DNA of 64,000 nucleotides from Streptacidiphilus sp. P02-A3a. GTDB lineage: Bacteria > Actinomycetota > Actinomycetes > Streptomycetales > Streptomycetaceae. Of the stretch, positions 43,355 to 51,892 are shown piece by piece (the first letter of the stretch is position 1; every line of letters begins with the position of its first letter). Position numbers and translations under genes: made by a program. The stretch is from the NCBI RefSeq assembly GCF_014084105.1, contig NZ_CP048289.1, positions 6,395,922-6,459,921 on the forward strand, in the 5' to 3' direction. The notes under the pieces were generated by a model, which was not told the origin of the DNA, made no database searches, and saw only the letters and a program-made list of their open reading frames with translations.

Positions 43355-45811
43355 TCAGGGCAGCCGCCAGACCTGGGCGAGGGTGCCGTTGCAGGTGTAG
43401 AGCTGCACCTGGGTGCCCGCGGTGGTGGTCGCCGCCGGATCGTCGAGGCAGAGCCCCGACTGCGGATTGGTCAGCGACTCGCCGTACGTTCCGTTGCTCG
43501 ACCAGCGCCACTGCTGCGCGCCGTCACCGCTCTCGCAGCCGTAGAGCTCGACCTTGGTCCCGCTGGTCAGGCCGCCGCCGTAGACGTCGAGGCACATGCC
43601 GAGTGCGCGGATGGTGCCGTCCGACCCCAGCGCCCACCGCTGCGCGGTCGTGCCGTTGCAGGTGTACAGGTCGGCCGGGGTCAGGTTGACCGCGTTGCCG
43701 TCGGAGGCGTCGAGGCACATGCCGCTGATGCCGGAGCCGACCGGTCCGGTCGGCCCGGCGCCGTCGGCGCCCGCCGGCAGGGTGAACCACTGCGCCCGGG
43801 AGTTGCCGCAGCCGCTGACGTCCAGCGTGCTGCCCGGCGCGCCGGTGCCGCTCGCGACGGTCAGGCACAGGCCCGACTGCGGATTCAGCAGTTGCCCGCC
43901 GTCGGTCTGCCACTGCTGGTTCGCCCCGCCGTCGCAGGTCCACAGCTCGACCGGGGTGCCCGCGGTGGTCGAGCCGCCGGTGACGTCCAGGCACTGGCCG
44001 CCCAGGGTCAGTGTGCCGTTTCCGGCGGCGGTCCACTGCTGTCCGGCCGCGCCCGGCGCGCAGTTGTCGAGCTGGACCAGCGGCGCGCCGTCGGGGTCGG
44101 TCGCGGTGCCGGTGTCCAGGCAGGTGTCGTTCTCCTGGGAGACCACCGCTCCTGACGGACCGGTGGGTCCGGTCGGCCAGGGGACCTCGGTGGAGTGCTC
44201 GTAGGTGATGCCCATGACGTCCCAGCGCGGTCCCTGGGCGGCCACCCGCTGCGCGAAGGCCGGGTAGGCACCGGCGGCGCCGGTCACCGCCTCCGGCGAC
44301 CAGCCGAGTTCGGCGTAGGCGGTGATCCGGGGGAAGGTCTGGTAGTCGACGTCCTGCACGGTGTCGACGGTCTCGGTCCACAGCGGGGCTTCGATGCCGT
44401 AGACGGCGGCGGCCGGAACACCGGCCAGGTAGGTCGCCGGATCCCAGCCGTAGGCCGTCTCCAGGTCGATGTTCCCGGCCCAACTGAGGCCGATGACACT
44501 GGTGTTGCTGTACTTCTGGTCGATGTAGGCCTTCCCTGCGGGGGCCATGATGATCCGGGTGCCGTTCGCGGCGGCGGTGGCCATCTGCGCGGCACCGGTC
44601 GCGCCCCAGTACTCGGCCAGGGTGGACGGTTCCAGGGTCGACCCGGTGATCGCGTCCCAGCCGATCGGGATCTTGCCGTGCGCGACCACGTCCTGCTGGG
44701 CCCAGGTCATGAAGGTCGCGTAGTCACTGGCGCTGACCCCGACGGACTCGTCGCCGCCGAGGTCGATGTACGGGCCCGGGGTGATCGCCGCGAGCTGGCC
44801 GACCACGTCGTCGACGAAGGTCCTGGCGATCGGCGCGGTGGTGCACAGCGAGTTGCCGAGGGTACCGGTGCCGGTGTCCACGGCGGGCGCGACGCCGCCG
44901 CAGTCGAGTTCGCCGTAGGAGGCGAGCGCGGCGGTGAAGTGCCCCGGCATGTCGATCTCGGGCACGATGGTGATGTAGCGGGACTGCGCGTACGCCACGA
45001 TCTGCTGGTACTGCGCCTGGGTGTAGTAGCCGCCGGGACCGCCCCCGGCCTCGGTGGCCGCGCCGGTGGTGGTCAGGTTCGGCCAGCCGTTGATCGCGAT
45101 CCGCCAGCCCTGGTCGTCGCTCAGGTGCAGGTGCAGATAGTTGATCTTGTACAGGGCGAGCTGGTCGAGGTACTGCTCGACCTGGGCGACGGTGAAGAAG
45201 TGCCGGGACACGTCGAGCATCGCGCTGCGGTAGGCCAGCCGTGGATAGTCGAGGATGTGCCCGCCGGGAACCGTCCACGGCCCGGGCTGCGCGGTGGACG
45301 CCTCGATCTGCGCGGGCAGGATCTGACGCAGCGTCTCCACCCCGGCCAGCAGCCCCGCGGGCTGCTCGGCGCGGATGACCACGCCGGTGTCGGTCACGTC
45401 GAGCTGGTAGCCCTGGGCCCCGACCGAAGCGGGCGCCCCGGACAGCAGCAGCGCGATGCCGCCGGTGGGCGTGGCACTGGTCGGGGTCACCGGCAGGGTG
45501 TAGCCGGTCGACGGGTCCAGGACCCCGGCGAGGTAGTCGCCGACCTGGTTCGCGGCGGTGGAACCCGCGTCCGTGTAGATCACCGTGGCGGCGGTGATCC
45601 GGTAGGAGGCCGCGGTGTCCGGCTGGACCAGCACCGGCAGCGGCACGATGTCGTTCATCGTACCCGCAGGTGTCGCCTGCACCGTTGCCGCGTGCGCAGT
45701 TTGACTGCCCGTCAGTGCGGTCGCCCCGAGTGTCGCGAGCGCCAGTGCGACCAGGGCCGCGAGCGCGCGCCGCGCGCGGCCCGGGGTAGGGGGTGGCTGG
45801 GAAGCGTACAT
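43355..45811 (-). CDS. Secreted GH20 beta-N-acetylhexosaminidase with ricin-type lectin domains
   Basis: 818 residues. Signal peptide to about residue 42 (TAHA). GH20b beta domain (about 50-180), then the catalytic TIM barrel: LHLHLSDDQGWRIAI, IVPEIDMPGH, and the catalytic pair Asp354-Glu355 in DLGGDESVG. From about residue 560 two ricin-B lectin units with QxW repeats (CLDTGTATD..., GQQWTAAGNG, CLDVTGGSTTAGTPVELWTC, CLDVYGGG). It releases N-acetylglucosamine from chitin oligomers or glycoproteins outside the cell. ATG with GGAGGA four bases upstream. No DasR dre-like site was evident; instead a 24-bp dyad lies 60 bp upstream. Confidence 0.92.
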   Translation of the reverse strand: MYASQPPPTPGRARRALAALVALALATLGATALTGSQTAHAATVQATPAGTMNDIVPLPVLVQPDTAASYRITAATVIYTDAGSTAANQVGDYLAGVLDPSTGYTLPVTPTSATPTGGIALLLSGAPASVGAQGYQLDVTDTGVVIRAEQPAGLLAGVETLRQILPAQIEASTAQPGPWTVPGGHILDYPRLAYRSAMLDVSRHFFTVAQVEQYLDQLALYKINYLHLHLSDDQGWRIAINGWPNLTTTGAATEAGGGPGGYYTQAQYQQIVAYAQSRYITIVPEIDMPGHFTAALASYGELDCGGVAPAVDTGTGTLGNSLCTTAPIARTFVDDVVGQLAAITPGPYIDLGGDESVGVSASDYATFMTWAQQDVVAHGKIPIGWDAITGSTLEPSTLAEYWGATGAAQMATAAANGTRIIMAPAGKAYIDQKYSNTSVIGLSWAGNIDLETAYGWDPATYLAGVPAAAVYGIEAPLWTETVDTVQDVDYQTFPRITAYAELGWSPEAVTGAAGAYPAFAQRVAAQGPRWDVMGITYEHSTEVPWPTGPTGPSGAVVSQENDTCLDTGTATDPDGAPLVQLDNCAPGAAGQQWTAAGNGTLTLGGQCLDVTGGSTTAGTPVELWTCDGGANQQWQTDGGQLLNPQSGLCLTVASGTGAPGSTLDVSGCGNSRAQWFTLPAGADGAGPTGPVGSGISGMCLDASDGNAVNLTPADLYTCNGTTAQRWALGSDGTIRALGMCLDVYGGGLTSGTKVELYGCESGDGAQQWRWSSNGTYGESLTNPQSGLCLDDPAATTTAGTQVQLYTCNGTLAQVWRLP

Positions 45812-45870
45812 GGATCCTCCGTCATCAGGCCGACAGCCGCGAAGGTGCACAGTGCGAGAGCTCATGCATG

Positions 45871-45894
45871 AAATGAGCAAGATCGTGCTCATTT
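45871..45894. promoter_or_regulatory. 24-bp dyad between GH20 and LysR genes
   Basis: Perfect 9-bp arms AAATGAGCA / TGCTCATTT around AGATCG; unusually AT-rich for this genome. Probable operator or promoter element of the divergent pair. TGAG/CTCA units recur just beside it (GAGCTCATGCATG). Confidence 0.6.
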
Positions 45895-46042
45895 TTGAAG
45901 CTTTCTATCGACTTCGGGCAGGAGAATACAGTCGGCCCCGAGAAGGGTCCATAGCGCGACAGCAACCCGCTGGTCGGCGCGCCGAGCCAATCCGCTGCCC
46001 TCGCCGGCCGGCTGGGGCAACCGGCGTGATCTGATGTGCCGC

Positions 46043-47011
46043 ATGGAGCTGGATCCCAAGCGTCTACTGGTGCTGCACGCGCTCGCCGAGACCGGCGGGG
46101 TCGCCCCGGCCGCGCGGCGGCTCAAGGTGACCCCCTCGGCGGTCTCGCAGGCGCTGGCCCGGCTCGAACAGCAGGCCCGGCTGCCGCTGCTGGACCGCTC
46201 CGGCGGACGGATCGAACTGACCGCCGCCGGACGGGCGTTGGCCGCGCGCGGGCGCCGGATCGCGGACGAGCTGGACGGCGCGGCACGGGACCTGGCCGAG
46301 TCCGGCGGGCCGGTCGCCGGAGCGGTGGCGATCGGCGCGGTACCGCGCTACGTGCCGGTGGTGTGCCGCGCCGTGGCCGTGCTCGCCGAGCGGTACCCGG
46401 GGCTGAGGCCGACGGTCCGCGAGGATCTCGCGGCCGGAGCGGCCGACCTCGGCGCCCTGCGCAACGGCCTGGTCGACATCCTGGTCACGGTCTGCGACTC
46501 GGTCGAGGCGCCGCCGACCCCGGCGGGCACCGAGTACCAGATCCGGATCGAGGAGCAGTACCGCGTCGTGGTACCGGCCGGTTGGCCGGTACCGACCGGG
46601 TTCGCCGAGCTCGACGGCGTGGCCTGGATCACCGGCGAACCCGGCTCCGCCTACGCCCGCGCGCTCGACCGACTCGTCGCCGCCCACGGGTTCACCCCCG
46701 CCCGGCTGCATGTGGCGACCACCACGCAGGCCGCGCAGGTGATGCTCGCGGCCGGGCTCGGCGCCGCCCTCCTCTCCTCCGGCACCGCCGCCACCATGCG
46801 CGGCATCGCCGTCAGCGCGCTCCCGGTCCCGGGCGCGCGGCACGTCCGCTGCTACTACCGGATCGGAGTTGACGGACCGTCACCGGCCGTGCAGGCCACG
46901 GTCACCGCCCTGCACGAAGCGACCCTGCTGGCCGCTGAGGCGGTGGCCGAGCTCGGCGTGCTGGAGCAGGACCCGTTCATCAAACCCGGCCTGGGCACCC
47001 CGCGACGCTGA
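46043..47011 (+). CDS. LysR-family regulator
   Basis: 322 residues. N-terminal helix-turn-helix LLVLHALAETGGVAPAARRLKVTPSAVSQALARLEQQARLPLLDR; the effector domain follows with two substrate-binding lobes (VAIGAVPRYVPVV..., VATTTQAAQVMLAAGLGAALLSSG). ATG 46043 (MELDPKRLL) matches the usual LysR start; an ATG nine bases earlier is also possible; neither has a clear ribosome site. Divergent from the GH20 gene, but LysR proteins with this short signature often control exporters, so the target is open. Confidence 0.9.
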   Translation: MELDPKRLLVLHALAETGGVAPAARRLKVTPSAVSQALARLEQQARLPLLDRSGGRIELTAAGRALAARGRRIADELDGAARDLAESGGPVAGAVAIGAVPRYVPVVCRAVAVLAERYPGLRPTVREDLAAGAADLGALRNGLVDILVTVCDSVEAPPTPAGTEYQIRIEEQYRVVVPAGWPVPTGFAELDGVAWITGEPGSAYARALDRLVAAHGFTPARLHVATTTQAAQVMLAAGLGAALLSSGTAATMRGIAVSALPVPGARHVRCYYRIGVDGPSPAVQATVTALHEATLLAAEAVAELGVLEQDPFIKPGLGTPRR

Positions 47012-47042
47012 ACTCCGTTACCCCGAGCGCGCCTTGGGCCAC

Positions 47043-47076
47043 AGCGGGGCTAACGACCGCCGTTAGCCCCGCTTTC
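47043..47076 (+). terminator. Intrinsic terminator of the LysR gene
   Basis: Perfect 13-bp arms AGCGGGGCTAACG / CGTTAGCCCCGCT, loop ACCGC, followed by TTTCT. Confidence 0.9.
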
Positions 47077-47141
47077 TGGTGTCCGCGCGCGGCCCCTGGC
47101 GATACTGGGTCGGCCCCCGCCCCCCGAAAGCAGGCAGGACC

Positions 47142-47768
47142 ATGGACGCCGTATCCCAGGGACAGCAACCCCCGCACGACGTGGAGAGCTGCGGCTGCCA
47201 CTCGTGCCAACTCTTCCGCTACCAGCGCCAGTACGGCCCCGCCCCGGCCCAGGCGGCACCGCCGCAGGCTCCGCCACCGCCGCCGTACCACGCCACCGCG
47301 CCGAGCGGTGCCGGGTACCCGCCGCCTCCGCCGCCGGGGTGGTACCCGCCGCCCGGGTACCCGCCCGCCGCCGACACCGCGACGGCCGCCGAGGCGGGCG
47401 GCGAACGCACCATGGCCTCGCTCGCGCACTGGCTGCCGCTGGTCGTCGGCCTGGTCTTCTCATTCGTCATCGGCACGCTCGCGGTGTTCCTCTGCTTCGT
47501 GCCCCCGCTCATCGTGATGCTGACCGCGAGGTCCGAGTTCACCGTGGAGCATGCCCGCGAGGCGCTGAACTTCCAGCTCAGCCTGGTCATCCCCGGCGCG
47601 CTGATCCTGGTGCTGGCCATGGCCTCGCCGCCGCTCGGCGCGCTGCTGCGGCTGCTGCTCCTCGTCGGCTGCCTGGTCATCCAGATCCCGGCGGCGGTGA
47701 AGGCCAGCCAGGGCGCGCGCTACCGCTACCCCTTCGGCATCCGCTTCGTCAAGCCGTCCCGGGGCTGA
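47142..47768 (+). CDS. DUF4870-type membrane protein with proline-rich N-terminus
   Basis: 208 residues. Residues 1-25 carry a CGCHSC cysteine pair of unknown use; 40-85 are a Pro/Tyr/Gly-rich stretch (PPPPPGWYPPPGYPP). The C-terminal half matches DUF4870: MASLAHWLPLVVGLVFSFVIGTL, SEFTVEHAREALNFQLSL, then two more membrane helices and YRYPFGIRFV. Function of this common family is unknown. Single gene. Confidence 0.85.
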   Translation: MDAVSQGQQPPHDVESCGCHSCQLFRYQRQYGPAPAQAAPPQAPPPPPYHATAPSGAGYPPPPPPGWYPPPGYPPAADTATAAEAGGERTMASLAHWLPLVVGLVFSFVIGTLAVFLCFVPPLIVMLTARSEFTVEHAREALNFQLSLVIPGALILVLAMASPPLGALLRLLLLVGCLVIQIPAAVKASQGARYRYPFGIRFVKPSRG

Positions 47769-47787
47769 GCCGTCCCCAGCCCCGGGA
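47757..47787. terminator. Bidirectional hairpin terminator
   Basis: 11-bp arms TCCCGGGGCTG / CAGCCCCGGGA; it overlaps the stop codon of the DUF4870 gene and faces the convergent NUDIX-like gene. Confidence 0.75.
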
Positions 47788-47792
47788 GGCGG

Positions 47793-48329
47793 TCAGCTGA
47801 GGCAGCCCGCGTGCGCGAGGGCCTGCTTGAGCAGGACCCCCTGGCCGCCCGGCATGTCCTGCTGGACCAGTGCCGACGAGGCCTCCTGCGGGCTGAACCA
47901 GACCAGGTCCAGGGCGTCCTGGCGGGGGCGGCAGTCGCCGCTCACCGGGACGATGTAGGCCAGCGACACCGCGTGCTGGCGCGGGTCGTGGAACGGGGTG
48001 ATCCCCTGCGTGGGGAAGTACTCGGCGACGGTGAACGGTTGCAGCGAGGCCGGGACCCTGGGCAGCGCCACCGGACCGAGGTCCTTCTCCAGGTGCCGCA
48101 GCAGCGCGTCGCGGACCCGCTCGTGGTGCAGCACCCGACCGGAGACCAGCGTGCGGCTGACCGTCCCGTCCGGCCCGATCCGCAGCAGCAGCCCGATGTG
48201 CGTCACTTCCCCGCTGTCGTCGACGCGTACCGGCACCGCCTCGACGTAGAGGATCGGCATCCGGGCGCGCGCCAGTTCGAGTTCATCGGGGGCGAGCCAG
48301 CCGGGCGTGGTTTCCGTCACATCTGACAT
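47793..48329 (-). CDS. NUDIX-like protein (DUF4916 type)
   Basis: 178 residues. The pattern PILYVEAVPVRVDDSGEVTHIGLLLRIGPDGTVSRTLVSGRVLHHERVRDAL resembles actinobacterial NUDIX-superfamily proteins of the DUF4916 group. The canonical NUDIX box GX5EX7REUXEEXGU is not present, so pyrophosphatase activity is doubtful. Starts ATG 48329. Between a convergent membrane-protein gene and the downstream SARP regulator. Confidence 0.75.
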   Translation of the reverse strand: MSDVTETTPGWLAPDELELARARMPILYVEAVPVRVDDSGEVTHIGLLLRIGPDGTVSRTLVSGRVLHHERVRDALLRHLEKDLGPVALPRVPASLQPFTVAEYFPTQGITPFHDPRQHAVSLAYIVPVSGDCRPRQDALDLVWFSPQEASSALVQQDMPGGQGVLLKQALAHAGCLS

Positions 48330-48405
48330 TGGCTGATCGTACGTGCTTACCGGGCGAGGCTCAAGGAGCCATAGCTGCTGGTGGGGTCGTTGGGGTGCGA
48401 CCCGG

Positions 48406-51400
48406 CTACTCGGGCTGGTCCCAGCAGGAGCCGCCCCGCTCGACGAGGACCCGACCGCCGGGCAGGCAGTCGGGATCCGCGGCCCGTCGGACCGCCTGCG
48501 CGACGGTCAGCCGGGCACCCCGGTCGAAGGCCTCGGCGAACCCGGCGGCGCCCAGGACCGACCGGGCGGCGTCCGCGATCCGGTCGGTGTCGCCGCGCTC
48601 GGCCGGGGGCAGCGGGGCGCCCACGCCGCGCCGGGCGGCGTCCGCCGCGCCCAGCAGCAGGGCCGCGCGCCCGGCGTTCGCGCCCTCCGGCGGCAGCAGC
48701 CGGACGGCCCCGGCCAGCCCCTCCAGCGAGAGCGCCAGCGCCCGGGGCTCGTCCATGGCCCGGGCCACCGCCAGTCCCCGGAGCTGCTGGTCGACGGCGG
48801 TCCCGGCGTCGCCGCGCAGTTCGGCGAGGAAGCCCAGTTCGGCGTGGTGCAGGTGGTCACCGGCGGCCGAGGAGACGTCGCCGTACCGCTCCCGGATGCG
48901 CAGCAGCCGCGCCTCGGCTCCGTCCAGGTCGCCGGACCGGCGGGCGCCGAGCGCCAGGCCCATCTCGGCGTGCAACTGCCCGTAGGTGTAGCCCTGTTCG
49001 GCGGCGAGCCGACGGGCCCGCTCGTGCAGTTCCCGGCCCCGCTCCCACTCCCCCGCCAGCAGCGCCAGTCGGCCGAGCCCGGAGAACCGGGCCGAGACCT
49101 CCGACAGCAGCCCCAGGTCGCAGGCCAGGTCCAGGCCCGCGCGCTGGCGGCGCTCCGCGTCCTGGTAGTCGCCGCGGATCTCGGCCAGCGAGGCGAGTGC
49201 CGACACGGTCTGCAACTCGCCCCAGCGGTCGCCCAGTTCATGGAAGAGCGCGGCGCTGCGCAGCCCGTCCCGGCTGACCGCGGCGAGGTCGCCGCGGACC
49301 AGCGCCAGGGTCGCCCGCAGCCCCAGCGCCGCAGCGGTGCCCCACGGGTCGTCGGCGGCGGTGAACAGGTCGAGCGCCCGCGCGGTCAGCTCCTGGCTGA
49401 CCGCGAGGTCTCCGGCGCTGAACCGGCCGTAGCCGGACAGCCAGAGCGCGCGTCCGCGCCGTACCTGGTCCGGCACCGCCTCGGCGTCGGCCCCGACGGT
49501 CCGCGCGTCCTCGCCGCGGTCGCCGGTGAGATGCGCGAACGCGCCGCGCAGCAGCGTGAGTTCGGGTTCCGGGGCGGGAGCGGCGGCGAGCACCGCGGAC
49601 AGCGCCCGGCAGGCCTCGGCGAGTCGGCCGCGCGGCAGCCACCACCAGCTCAGCGCCGTGGCCAGGCGGACCGCCTCCCGGCCGCGACCCGCCGGTGCCC
49701 GGCGCACCGCCTCGTCCAGCGCCGCCCGCAGGTTCCCGGCCTCGGCGTCGAGCCGGGCCAGCCAGGTGCGCTGGTCCGCACCGCGCAGCCGGGGCTCGGC
49801 CTGCTCGGCCAGGGACAGGTAGTGGCGCAGGTGCCGATCGGTGACCGCGGCCTGGTCGTCCCGTTCGCGCAGCCGCTCGGTGGCGTACGCGGCGACGGAC
49901 TCCAGCAGCCGGTAGCGGCGCCCGGTGGGGCCGTCGGCCACGACCACCAGCGAGCGGTCGATCAGCCGGGCCACCAGGTCGGCCACCTCCGCCGCGGCGA
50001 CGCCGTCGCCCGCGCAGGTGGCCTCGGCGCCCGCCAGGTCGCAGCCGTCGCGGTGCACCGCGAGGCGGCGCAGCACGGCCCGCTCGGGCGCGCTGAGCAG
50101 TTCCCAGCTCCAGTCGATGAGCGCCCGCAGGGTCTGCTGCCGGGCCGGTGCGCCCCGGCGGCTGGTCGTCAGCACCCGGAACCGGTCGCCCAGGCGGTCC
50201 GCCAACTCCCGGACGCCCAGCGCCCGCACCCGGGTCGCGGCGAGTTCGAGGGCGAGCGGGACGCCGTCGAGCCGACGGCAGATCTCGGCCACGGCCGCCC
50301 GGTCGGCGGGGTCGCCGTCGGCCAGCAGCCGGGCGAAGCCCGGGTCGCGGGCGATGACGCGTTCGGTGAACAGCCGTTCGGCCGCACCGGCGTCGAGCGG
50401 CTCCACCGGGTGCACCGCCTCGCCCGCGACGTCCAGCGGCTCCTGGCTGGTGGCCAGGACCCGCAGGCCGGGGGCGGTCCGCAGGATCAGCTCGGCCAGC
50501 TCCGCGGCGGCCTCGACCACGTGCTCGCAGTTGTCCAGGATGAGCAGCACCCGGCGGTCCCGCAGCGCGGCGACGAGCCGGTGCGTGGGCGAGGCGGTGC
50601 CCCCGGCTCCGGCCGGGGTGGTGCCGGGGATCACGGCGGAGGCGCCGTCGGAGATGCCGAGCGCCGAGGCGACGACCTCGGCCAGGTCGTCCCGGCAGCC
50701 CCCGGCGCGGATCCCGGCGAACTCCACCAGCCAGACGCCGTCCGGGAGTCGGGCGCCCGACTGGTGGGCGACCCGGTCGGCGGCGGCCACCGCCAGCCGG
50801 GTCTTGCCGACCCCGCCGGGCCCGGTCAGGGTCAGCAGCCGGGCGGCGTCGAGCCGCCGCACCAGCTCGTCCAGCGCCTGGTCGCGGCCGATCAGGCCGG
50901 TGAGCGGGATCGGCAGGTTGGACAGCGGGACGACCGGCGCGGCGACCGGCGGCGGGACCGGGCGGCTGGTCGCCGGGGCCGGGTCGCCCAGGTCCGGGTC
51001 CTGCCGCAGGACCGCCCGGTGCAGGGCGGTCAGCGGGAGCCCCGGGTCGACCCCCAACTCCTCGACCAGGCGCGAGCGCAGGTCCTGGAACGAGGCCAGG
51101 GCCTCGCTCTGACGGCCGGTCAGGTAGAGCGCGCGGATCTGCGCCGCCCGCAGCCGCTCCCGCAGCGGGTGGCGGGCCACCAGTTCGGTCAGCTCCTCGG
51201 CCAGCAGCAGGTGGTTGCCCGCGTCGAGCCGGGCCTCCGCCCGCTCCTCCAGTACCGCCAGCCGCTGCTCGGTGAGCCGCTGGGCAGCCGCGCGGGCGAA
51301 CTCGGCGTCGGCGAAGTCGGCGTAGGCGGGACCGCGCCACAGCTCCAGCGCCTCGGTCAGCAGCGCCGCCCGGGCGGCCGGGTCGGCCTGCGCCCGGGCC

Positions 51401-51723
51401 TCGGCGGCCAGCGCGCCGAACCGGTCGGCGTCCACCTGCGGCAGCGCCCGGTCCAGTGGCAGCGAGTAGCCGGACGGCTGGTGGACGACGCGGTCGCGGC
51501 CCAGGACCCGGCGCAGTTGGGAGACCTTGGCCTGGAGCGCCCCGGCCGGCTTGCCCGGCGGGGCGTCGCCCCACAGGTCCTGGATCAGCCGGTCCGCCGA
51601 CACCGGGCCGCCGTCGTGCGCCAGCAGGTCCGCGAGCAGCGCTCGGACCTTGGCCTCGGGCACGGTGACCGGCGCCCCCTCGTCGTCCCACACCGCCAGT
51701 GGGCCAAGCACTCCGAACCGCAT
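48406..51723 (-). CDS. Large SARP-type regulator: DNA-binding, BTAD, NB-ARC and TPR-like domains
   Basis: 1105 residues. OmpR-like winged helix (1-90: MRFGVLGPLAVW ... LPEAKVRALLADLLAH type), bacterial transcriptional activation domain (about 95-240, ending LRSRLVEELGVDPGLPLTALH), NB-ARC ATPase with Walker A GPGGVGKTRLAV (Lys307) and Walker B LLILDNCEHV, then about 500 residues of helical, TPR-like repeats. This is the layout of AfsR-like and large cluster-situated activators such as PimR relatives. They bind direct heptamer repeats through the N-terminal domain. ATG 51723. Divergent from an MFS exporter, with seven 11-bp phased repeats between them. Confidence 0.92.
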   Translation of the reverse strand: MRFGVLGPLAVWDDEGAPVTVPEAKVRALLADLLAHDGGPVSADRLIQDLWGDAPPGKPAGALQAKVSQLRRVLGRDRVVHQPSGYSLPLDRALPQVDADRFGALAAEARAQADPAARAALLTEALELWRGPAYADFADAEFARAAAQRLTEQRLAVLEERAEARLDAGNHLLLAEELTELVARHPLRERLRAAQIRALYLTGRQSEALASFQDLRSRLVEELGVDPGLPLTALHRAVLRQDPDLGDPAPATSRPVPPPVAAPVVPLSNLPIPLTGLIGRDQALDELVRRLDAARLLTLTGPGGVGKTRLAVAAADRVAHQSGARLPDGVWLVEFAGIRAGGCRDDLAEVVASALGISDGASAVIPGTTPAGAGGTASPTHRLVAALRDRRVLLILDNCEHVVEAAAELAELILRTAPGLRVLATSQEPLDVAGEAVHPVEPLDAGAAERLFTERVIARDPGFARLLADGDPADRAAVAEICRRLDGVPLALELAATRVRALGVRELADRLGDRFRVLTTSRRGAPARQQTLRALIDWSWELLSAPERAVLRRLAVHRDGCDLAGAEATCAGDGVAAAEVADLVARLIDRSLVVVADGPTGRRYRLLESVAAYATERLRERDDQAAVTDRHLRHYLSLAEQAEPRLRGADQRTWLARLDAEAGNLRAALDEAVRRAPAGRGREAVRLATALSWWWLPRGRLAEACRALSAVLAAAPAPEPELTLLRGAFAHLTGDRGEDARTVGADAEAVPDQVRRGRALWLSGYGRFSAGDLAVSQELTARALDLFTAADDPWGTAAALGLRATLALVRGDLAAVSRDGLRSAALFHELGDRWGELQTVSALASLAEIRGDYQDAERRQRAGLDLACDLGLLSEVSARFSGLGRLALLAGEWERGRELHERARRLAAEQGYTYGQLHAEMGLALGARRSGDLDGAEARLLRIRERYGDVSSAAGDHLHHAELGFLAELRGDAGTAVDQQLRGLAVARAMDEPRALALSLEGLAGAVRLLPPEGANAGRAALLLGAADAARRGVGAPLPPAERGDTDRIADAARSVLGAAGFAEAFDRGARLTVAQAVRRAADPDCLPGGRVLVERGGSCWDQPE

Positions 51724-51756
51724 GCGAACCACGGTACCGGCCGGGGCGGATCATTC

Positions 51757-51833
51757 CCCCGGCCGTCCGTCAGCCGACCCTCGGCCGTCCGTCAGCGGTC
51801 CGTCAGCGGTCCCGAAGCGCGGCCGAAGCGGTC
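51757..51833. promoter_or_regulatory. Seven phased 11-bp direct repeats, SARP-binding-site-like
   Basis: Consecutive 11-bp units: CCCCGGCCGTC, CGTCAGCCGAC, CCTCGGCCGTC, CGTCAGCGGTC, CGTCAGCGGTC, CCGAAGCGCGG, CCGAAGCGGTC. Each has a heptamer ending in GC (CGTCAGC, CCTCGGC, CCGAAGC) and a 4-bp spacer, the format bound by Streptomyces antibiotic regulatory proteins. The array fills the region between the SARP gene (starts 34 bp left) and the MFS gene (starts 60 bp right). Confidence 0.75.
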
Positions 51834-51892
51834 GGGCGCAGGGTGGTTCAGCCCGGACCCGTCCCGCGTCCGCCCATGACCAGGAGCGCCGC

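Noticed and set aside
48343..51879. A 1178-codon open frame on the plus strand across the SARP gene
   Set aside because: Gln/Arg/Gly/Pro-biased antisense translation without motifs; the minus strand carries BTAD and NB-ARC motifs.
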